A stretch of DNA of 64,000 nt, taken from Gnetum montanum. Lineage: Eukaryota > Streptophyta > Gnetopsida > Gnetales > Gnetaceae. Shown here in pieces: positions 57,078 to 64,000 of this stretch. Numbering within the stretch: the stretch's first letter is position 1; every line of letters starts with the position of its first letter. The DNA lies in NCBI GenBank assembly GCA_015680685.1, contig MNCI01004990.1, positions 117,137-181,136 on the forward strand, written 5' to 3'. A program made the translations under genes and the position numbers. Under the pieces are notes generated by a model. It had not been told where the DNA came from. It saw only the letters and a program-made list of their open reading frames with translations, and did no database searches.

Positions 57078-58637
57078 TGAAACACTATAAAAATTGTGAT
57101 TCGGCCTCAGGCGAAGATTCACGATTCAGGCAAGAGTACATGTCAGAATTCTAGAAGGGAGAACAAGGCAGCGCAAAACAAAGGGGCGTGCAGCATCAAG
57201 TCTTCGGTTTCCTTTGCAGATTTCCAATCTTACTATATTTTTTGTCTTTACGCTGTATTACGCAACACAGCGTAATGATGCGTAAATCTGTTTAACATAG
57301 TCTGGTATCAGGAGGTGACTTACTTCAGTAGATTTGTAGAGGCTTAAGCAGTGCAATATGCAACTTCTCGAATATTGTGCTAAGTCTTTTGTCCAAGGCC
57401 AAGTTTACGTTCTGTTACACAACGCATGCGTGATGAGCTTCAAAGAAGCCAAAGGCAAAGTCTAAAGACGCATAATAGATTGGCTCCTTTCTTTTTACAG
57501 GTTGACCGCCTTACGCTCGATACGCAACGCAGTGTGTGTCAGTGTAAGTCATCGTCAAGATAATCACTCCTTATGCTTTGCTATGCTCCGCAGCATAAAA
57601 AAGCGTAAGACAGCCTAAATCCATTGTTTTCACGCTTTGTTACGCTCTTGCACGCGACGCAATGCGTATGAGCGTAATATAGTCTAAAATCAGCTGAGAC
57701 ATGCCCGATGCATGTTTGCTATCCATACGCACAATATGCAGATGGGCGTATTGTGCGTGATCGTGAACTTCGGCGCAAAGATGGTCAGCTCAATGATGTT
57801 TTGAAAAGTTTGAAACACGTGTCATCATGGCCATGCCTTCTCCACATGTTGTCAAACTTATAAATACTTCAGTTGACAAAGATACAAAAGAGGACACAAC
57901 ACAGAGAAACAGAGAGAGTAGCATTTTGACAATTCCTTGGCAGCACTATCTTTTAACAGAGATAGGAGACATTTTTGCAAAAGACAATTGGCAGCATGAG
58001 TGATTAGTCCTTTGGGCAAGGTTACAACTCTCTCTCCATCGGCGATCATTGGCAATCCTAAGCAGAGACTACTCAAGGCGAAAGGAGCAGGTCAGAGATC
58101 GAAAGATGATCCGATGTGGCTTATGAGTTCTATAGGCCAGAAGCAGTTAATCGATAGACGTCAGAGCTTGACCTTCCTTGCATCTCATCTCTGGCCTACG
58201 AGGTAGATCGGGTTCCATTCTGTACCTCTACTTGGACAGTTTTCTTGTTATTTTGTGTCTGTTTTGCACAAGATAATCGGGGTCTCCCCTGTGTAACTTG
58301 GTATACAAAATACTCATTTTGTCGGGTCAAAGAACAGATCTTGACATCACACATTTCTCTCATTTCTAATTCCTTTTATCGCGTTAACGTTGTCATTATT
58401 ACCATTTATCTACATCTTTTTTCTCTCATTTCGCAACTCGTCGAATCAAATCTCTCCACGAAATATTCATAATCTCTATCGATTTACTGATTTAGTAAGT
58501 CCCTGTCTGATCGACAAGACCGTTCAGGGCATTGCGGATTCGTTTTCTCCAGCACAGCCCTCTCACGAATCCGTGGTTAAGACTGTGTACACGGATTTTG
58601 TTTGGTATTCCAGCTGCCGACATTTTCTGTCGTTACA
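57078..58637 (+). repeat. 3' LTR of element J
   Basis: 1,560 bp, same length as 41637-43196. TATAAATA at 57859-57866 and CACGTG at 57816-57821 are kept. Confidence 0.97.
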
Positions 58638-58642
58638 AGTAT
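58638..58642. repeat. Target site duplication of element J, right (AGTAT)
   Basis: Exact copy of 41632-41636. Confidence 0.95.
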
Positions 58643-58879
58643 GTCATTAGTTACACTACTAGAGTTAGTGTCTTGAGGGGGGTAGAAAGATTACTAAGAA
58701 TCTAAATAATGTAGCTAGATGTTACTAACCAAAAATCAGTTAATGAACTAGTTGATGAACCAAAATGATCAAGAAGATGTATATCAATTCGTCCTACAAC
58801 CAAATCATGCGACAGAACAACATGAAGATTCATAATCTTGTTTTGACAAGGTGTATGATACTCATGAAGAGAAATTACC

Positions 58880-59606
58880 TAAGAGAGAATCCAAGAATGG
58901 GATGAAAGTTACAATATACAACATACTTGTAAGATCCCTAGCTAGTGAAAGATGACATTTGCTATGTCCACCATAGGCCTTGGACTGACATGAGTATCAA
59001 TACCCATGCATCTTAGCAAAGTTACAAAATTTGGATGTTGATGTCTTGTGCCTACAAGAAGTCTTACCATGGGAATTCCTATACCAATTCCAACTAGACT
59101 TGGTAAAGATAGGATATAAAGGTTTTTACAAGAAAAAAATTTCTTCTAGAAATTCTTCTTTGGAACCATATAGATTAGCCTATTATAAAAATCACAACAT
59201 GGATGGTTATGTGATCTTTTGTAAAGAAGCCAAATTTGAACTGGTACAAAGATTTGTATGGAGATTAAAAGATATGATCTTTGAAATTCTATAACTTCAA
59301 ATCATGGGAAAGAAAGAATTATTAAGATTTTGAAGAAGTTACATAGCCCTAGGCATTGATAGTTAAAAGCTAATCAGAAAGATATATATGTATGATCAAC
59401 ATATATTTAATTACCAAATTAACATGTCCAAATGTAGACATCATCAAGTGACATACTTGATTAAGAAAATAGAGGAAAACTTGAAGAATATGTTATTTCT
59501 AAATCATTCTAATATCAATTCAATGCTATTTTTTCTTTATGGAGAATTTAATGCATTGATTTTAAAAATATGGATGTGTAAAAGAATCCTTCGAAGAGAA
59601 ATCTGA
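58880..59606 (+). pseudogene. CCR4-like deadenylase fragment, decayed and apparently intronless
   Basis: Plus-strand readings match the endonuclease/exonuclease/phosphatase domain of CCR4-type poly(A) nucleases. 'KVTIYNILVRSLASER' (about 58903) corresponds to the Y-N-I-L-A start. A 'CPP' then 'AL' follows at 58965-58985. 'DVDVLCLQEV' at 59034 carries the catalytic Glu. 'GFYKKKISSR' and 'MDGYVIFCKEAKFELVQ' follow in order. 'YGEFNALIL' at 59538 stands for the G-D-F-N-S motif. Stops and frameshifts lie between the blocks. The real enzyme shortens mRNA poly(A) tails in the cytoplasm. Motifs follow closely with no large introns, so this is a retrocopy or a fragment carried by element H. The 3' catalytic part (S-D-H) was not found. 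Confidence 0.6.
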
Positions 59607-60434
59607 ATTGAAGAAAATGTTCCCATCAATTTAACATGCAATTTCATTTGCCAATGTATATTCCAATTACTTTGAATCTTCAATAGATAAGTCAAATCCT
59701 ATAATTCAAAAATACATGATGTTAATGGCTAATACTCATCAAGAACTACAATTTACCAATTACAATGTCATGATTAATGAAGATAGGTGAACAACATTCT
59801 TCATTGAGACACTAGATTATGTTTGGTACAATGTCCAATTCTTCCAAGTTACCAAGTTGCTAAAGTTAAATTCTAAAGAGAAAGTTTACAAAAAGCAAGA
59901 TCAAGCCCTACCATCCTAAACAAGGCCATCCAATCATATACCCCTTATAATGGAACTACAACTAATTTCATTGATCCCCAAGATTAATCAAGATCAAGAA
60001 GTATCTTAGCCTTACTTTTATTTATAATCTTATTATTTTCTTCATTTATTACTTTATATTTTAATTTGATAAGTAAAATATCTAGGGTAATGCAAGTTTA
60101 GAATAAGGATTTACTTTACCTTCACTTGGAAAACCATATATAAGTTACACTTTATGTGACCCTAGTTAGGACTAGTGATTAGTGGTTGGTAGCTCTTTAA
60201 TTTACCTCTTATCATAATCTTAGAAAATGATGTAAGTATTGATAAAATAATATTTAATACTTATATGTATTCTTCTCACTTATATTGTATTTGCAAAATA
60301 AGTAAGTAATAGCTTCAAATGCAATGAAGAAATCAAATTATTGGAGTATAGTATCATAAAAGGAGTATTTGAGCTAGAAAAAGATAGTGAACATGAACTC
60401 ATTCAAGGATGAACGAAACCTAAGGGGGATAGAT
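59607..60434. other. AT-rich rest of element H, polypurine stretch at the end
   Basis: No further recognisable coding blocks. 60419-60433 is 'cctaagggggataga', directly before the right direct repeat. Confidence 0.45.
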
Positions 60435-60592
60435 TATAACATCCCCATTTCCAAATGGTGCTACTACATAATGAAGATGATGTCACTTCATAGCTAATCT
60501 TGAGATTAGTATAACAGGACCTAAAATACGTAGTTGTGATTAAGAATTGAAAAGGTGCATTGTAATAATGGACATGTCTCTTGAGGTGACCT
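60435..60592 (+). repeat. Direct repeat, right copy (putative 3' LTR start of H)
   Basis: Partner of 39751-39908. Begins TATAACATCCCC, the TG mutated to TA. Confidence 0.75.
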
Positions 60593-61034
60593 TTGGGGAT
60601 TTGACTTGAGGTATTTATACACAAGCATTATAGGTCATATCAACATGAATTTTTAGAGCTGTTAAAGGCAAGTAATAGATGTCAAGTGAAGCAAGATAGG
60701 AAGAGGATTGACCATCCCTTCTAGCTATTGACAAGCCTAACCATGGTGGAAATGCTGAATTTCTCTAAGGGATAGATGTCGAAGGAAGATAACCCTAAGG
60801 AACACTCATAGCATGAACCATATACATTATTACAAATCAATAAAGTATTCTTTTCTTTTTCTTTTCTACATTTCCACTATTATTTTTTTACACTTAAATG
60901 TTACATATATTTGATGTTTTTCATGTTATCTTCTTACGCATAATGTCTAATATAATGTACATTTGATGTTTGTCATGACATCTAGGAATGCACAACTATG
61001 CATAAGATAAAATAACCAATGTAATGATAATTAG
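60593..61034. other. Sequence between H repeat and element E, nothing recognised
   Basis: It may be the rest of the H LTR. No gene. Confidence 0.4.
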
Positions 61035-61987
61035 TGAGGAGTGGCGAGATACCCCTACACTCAACCATACGAATATGAATGTTTTCACGTGCGATCTAGT
61101 TGAACTCCGTAGACTAAATGCCTACACGCCCCATGGAACACTTGGGTTTAATTAATCGTTGTCTTCCCAGACTTACTTGTATGTGTCACAGTGTATGGTT
61201 ATGAAAGTCTAAGGTATATGATTTTTATGGTCTTTTATGTTTTATATCTTCTGCGCTAGAAGGAAAGGGTTGAGAAACTAACACTAACTCTAACTACTGC
61301 ACTAAGTCTAAATTACCTAGCGTCAGCATCTGTTCCCACTTACCGTACACACCCTGAACTATGCAACCATGGTTACCAAATGCTAATTGTTACTGGGATC
61401 CCACACGTGATGCATGTGCTCGAAGTGGTCGTACTGAGGCACTTAACTAACCTAAGCATGATAAGCATCTGTTCCTTGATTATCCGTACACATCCTTGAA
61501 TGCTCGTAACCAACTCGTACTTATCCTGCATTCTAGGAGTTTAAGGTGAGAGAGACTAATCGTGATGAGCAACCGATTCCTTGACTAACCGTACACATTC
61601 ATAAATTCTCGTAATCAAGTCGTACTCATACCATGCTACTGTAGGTAATAAATAACAAGTAGGAAATAACATGTAATAAAACCTATTCCATGTACTGCAA
61701 GGTTTATCCACAAAGCTTGTCTTTATTGTCGTACACAACTTGTGTTCAGGTACAAAGCTGCTCGAATAAAGATCTGTTCACTTGGGGACTCCTACTGCAG
61801 GCACACGAAAAATAATCTATCTCTGGAGTGATCAATCTACCAGAGTTTTCCTACTTTTAGCCTAGGATCAGGAATAAGGGGAGTGCCACCTCTTATTTAT
61901 AGATATGGCGGCGAACTGCGATATCACGTATGCGATATCGCAGGGGACGACACAATATTGCGATGGTCGCAATATCGCATCCCATCA
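61035..61987 (-). repeat. 3' LTR of element E
   Basis: Aligns with both D LTRs. The GCGATATCGC-type module region (61918-61980) has its own arrangement. Confidence 0.9.
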
Positions 61988-63837
61988 TACCCCCATGACT
62001 AAATGAAAACTCATCCTCAAGTTCATTACAATAATATCATGTGGGTATGGGATTATTGAGGGAATGGATGTAATGGGATGATATGTGAACGATCATTATT
62101 ACAAGACTTGACAAAACTAGTGTTTATAACAACAAGGGTGAACACCTTATTACATTGACATCAGGCCTTATTTGGTAGCTGAGAGAAAAGAGAAGAGAGA
62201 AGAGGAGAGAAGAAGAGAGAAGAATTATTGCTTCTGCCAATGCCCAAATTGTGCTTTTTGTTGTCCATCGGTAAGTGCGCCATCAATCTTGCTCCTTGCA
62301 TAGCTGCTGTAGCGCTGCTCCATTCCAAGTGCTCCCTCTAGATCTGGTCCATTGTTGCATGATCATCATCTGCACACACAACACAGTCATATATTAGCAA
62401 GGGTAAATAAATTTCAATGTGGGTAATACCTTGCTTCGGTGTACATCCATTAGTTGGGTTGTGGTATGGCTGATACGGATCTGGAGATACATTAATGATG
62501 ACTACTAAAGGTGTAGGGGTTAGGGAGAAAAGCAAAAAAATTCAAGGCTAGGAGAAAATCAAAAAAAATGGGCTCCGTACCCCCATGACTAATCGTGAAC
62601 CCCCGGTAGTGATAGAATGGAGAAAGAATAAGAATAAGAAAGAGGAAGAAAAAGAGACAACTAGGACATTGATAAAATAGATGTCAAGATGGAAATGAAA
62701 AAAATTAAATTAAATTAATTGCAAAATGTTAAGGAAAAGAGTTTAACTTATGCACCAAATAGGAATATCAGTGGATCCTCCCCAAAGCAGGCTCATGCCC
62801 TTAATGCCCTGACAAACCTACATTCAAAGAGTCCATAGGCTCTGGGAATGTCCTTTGGAACAAGAGTTAAAGTCTTAACCGTGAGAATTTACCAAAAAGA
62901 AAATGATGTATCTACCAAAATATACACTAATGATACAACTGGTAATGAGGTGAACAATGGAGAGAAAGGTGGAGAGAAGAGGATGTAATGGAATCCCAAG
63001 AACGAGGTGGTGTACAGCCCCTTGTGTGTTTCATTATTAATGTGACTTGGCAATTCTCATTCCAACTCTGGCCTCAAACCAACCACATCCAGTGACTTCG
63101 CATCAATGCACTTGACCAAACCATCCACTTGAGGACCAAGAAGGCTTCCTCCAAGAATCACCACCATTCCGTCGAAACAAGAAAGTGAATAGGAAACAAG
63201 AATGGCCTTAGTTAGAGGGAACACTTTTGGTTCCATAACTAGTGCTTGTAGCCCAAATTTATTTCATCTAAGGTGTGTGCTTTGAATTCTCACTTTTTTT
63301 GTGTTTTGTGTTTTTATGTGTGAGAACCACACCATGCAAAGACTTTTTATTTTTATTGTCTCAGCTTTTGAGAATTGAGTAACATCAGAACAGCAAGAAA
63401 ACTCAAGAAGAAAAAATTCAAGCACCCAAGAGAATGACCAACACAAATGCATCAAGTTCCCTTGAAGTCACACCCATTTCAAACCTTGAGTCTTTCCTTA
63501 GTTTGAGAAGTACCCAGTCACCGATTCATTAAAGTTCTTATTAGGAAGGGGACTGTACATTTCCAAGCCAAGAGAAACCATAGACTTTGGTGGATGAATG
63601 GATGAAGTGGACTCATTGCCTACCATATCAAAAGAACATACCTTAGTGTCAACATCGTAACCTAAAGGTAAAAACCAAACATTAGCAATCAATGAAAAAT
63701 AGTTCATACCATCATTCCGAACACTTATTGGGTGATGAACTTACATGGTGGATGGCACACACACACACACATACACACACAATGGAAAAGTATAACGATG
63801 TTATAAAACAAAAAAAAAAGAAAAGTTTAAAGAAATT

Positions 63838-64000
63838 TGCAAAACAAAAACATGTAAAACAAAAACATGTAAAACAAAAATGTGTAAAACAAAAACATGT
63901 TAAACAAAAATGTGTAAAACAAAAATGTGTAGAACAAAAACATGTAAAACAAAAATGTGTAAAACAAAAACGTGTAAAACAAAAATGTGTAAAACAAAAA
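63838..64000. repeat. 15-bp minisatellite, at least 10 copies, cut by the window end
   Basis: Tandem AAAACAAAAACATGT or AAAACAAAAATGTGT units, two variants mixed. Expanded compared with D (about 5) and C (1-2). Confidence 0.9.

Larger units (their letters stand above)
41637..58637 (+). mobile_element. Element J: complete 17-kb Tat/Ogre-type gypsy retrotransposon with antisense gene
   Basis: Two 1,560-bp LTRs (TG...CA), perfect AGTAT duplications, a primer-site position at 43203 and a polypurine tract at 57065 define the whole element. The sense strand holds gag (43442-46000), protease (46241-47143), a predicted 4.8-kb intron (47144-51944), then RT, RNase H, a second RNase H and integrase (51945-55424) and 1.6 kb of 3' noncoding sequence. 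The second RNase H places it in the Tat lineage. An intron between protease and RT is the known Ogre arrangement. Inside the intron a seven-exon gene lies on the minus strand. A hand count gives about 79 LTR mismatches and no indels (5.1 %; about 69 transitions and 10 transversions), so J is the youngest element measured here. All ORFs carry stops. Confidence 0.95.
39751..60592 (+). mobile_element. Element H: probable old LTR element carrying a CCR4-like fragment, split by J
   Basis: 158-bp direct repeats (39751-39908 and 60435-60592) begin TGTAATGTCCCC and TATAACATCCCC. The right copy is preceded by a polypurine stretch 'cctaagggggataga' (60419-60433), as at the internal edge of a 3' LTR, so sense is plus. 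Internal sequence outside J is about 3.5 kb and holds a tandem repeat, low-complexity sequence and a CCR4-like fragment, with no gag or pol. J (41637-58637) sits inside. The LTR ends beyond 158 bp could not be matched, so the limits are provisional. Confidence 0.45.
61035..64000 (-). mobile_element. Element E: 3' LTR and 3' noncoding region of a D-type gypsy element, running off the window
   Basis: The LTR (61035-61987, 953 bp, TGAGGAG to CATCA) is closely similar to those of D. It is followed by the same noncoding block as in D: the strip after the LTR, GA-rich tract (62185-62225), 'gatcctccccaaagca' block (62776), (AC)n (63755-63780) and the 15-bp minisatellite. Orientation is minus. gag or pol, if any, and the 5' LTR lie beyond 64000, so its target duplication cannot be checked. 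Confidence 0.88.

Overview
This window is nuclear DNA from a plant, most likely a seed plant with a large, repeat-rich genome. The evidence is dense nested Ty3/gypsy LTR retrotransposons, a decayed RTE-type LINE, methylation-style C-to-T decay and no intact host gene. I cannot name the species. Two N-runs (29851-30030 and 43990-44140) are assembly gaps.

Left part (1-36924), elements mostly on the minus strand. They belong to a tRNA-Asp-primed gypsy family whose LTRs, read on the plus strand, run from TGATGAG to CATCA. Element G (1-2250 plus 15440-about 20900) is split inside pol by element F (2251-15434, target duplication CTTTC). F carries gag, PR, RT, RNase H and INT, plus a long decayed coiled-coil ORF between INT and the 3' LTR. 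A different sequence (about 20900-23693, resuming at 36925) holds a decayed plus-strand ORF that may be an endogenous pararetrovirus fragment. It is split by element C (23699-36919, duplication ATACC). C is itself split in gag by element D (27762-35076, duplication CATGG). C keeps only gag, and D keeps gag and part of PR. A further copy, E, starts at 61035 and runs off the right end.

Middle and right part (36925-61034). This holds two strong adjacent hairpins (37271-37366), an RTE-like LINE 3' end (minus strand, 38944-39475), and a pair of 158-bp direct repeats (39751 and 60435). The repeats look like ends of an old LTR element (H) that carries an intronless, decayed CCR4-like deadenylase fragment (58880-59606).

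The main discovery is element J (41637-58637, 17,001 bp, plus strand). It has two 1,560-bp LTRs, perfect AGTAT target duplications and a dual RNase H, so it is a Tat/Ogre-type gypsy element. Between protease and RT it has a predicted phase-0 sense intron of 4.8 kb (47144-51944). Inside that intron, on the opposite strand, lies what reads as a complete seven-exon gene (51461 down to 47734). It has its own TATA box, six phase-consistent GT-AG introns, an N-terminal FCP1/SCP-like HAD domain that lacks key aspartates, a 16-residue repeat, a coiled coil and an acidic tail. It is decayed by nonsense changes that are all compatible with C-to-T. J also has two arrays of a related short motif, one after each sense coding block; many units in the second can fold as small covarying hairpins. 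A long hairpin lies in its 3' region and its U3 is rich in TTACGC/GCGTAA inverted repeats. All coding regions in the window are broken, so functions are those of ancestors.
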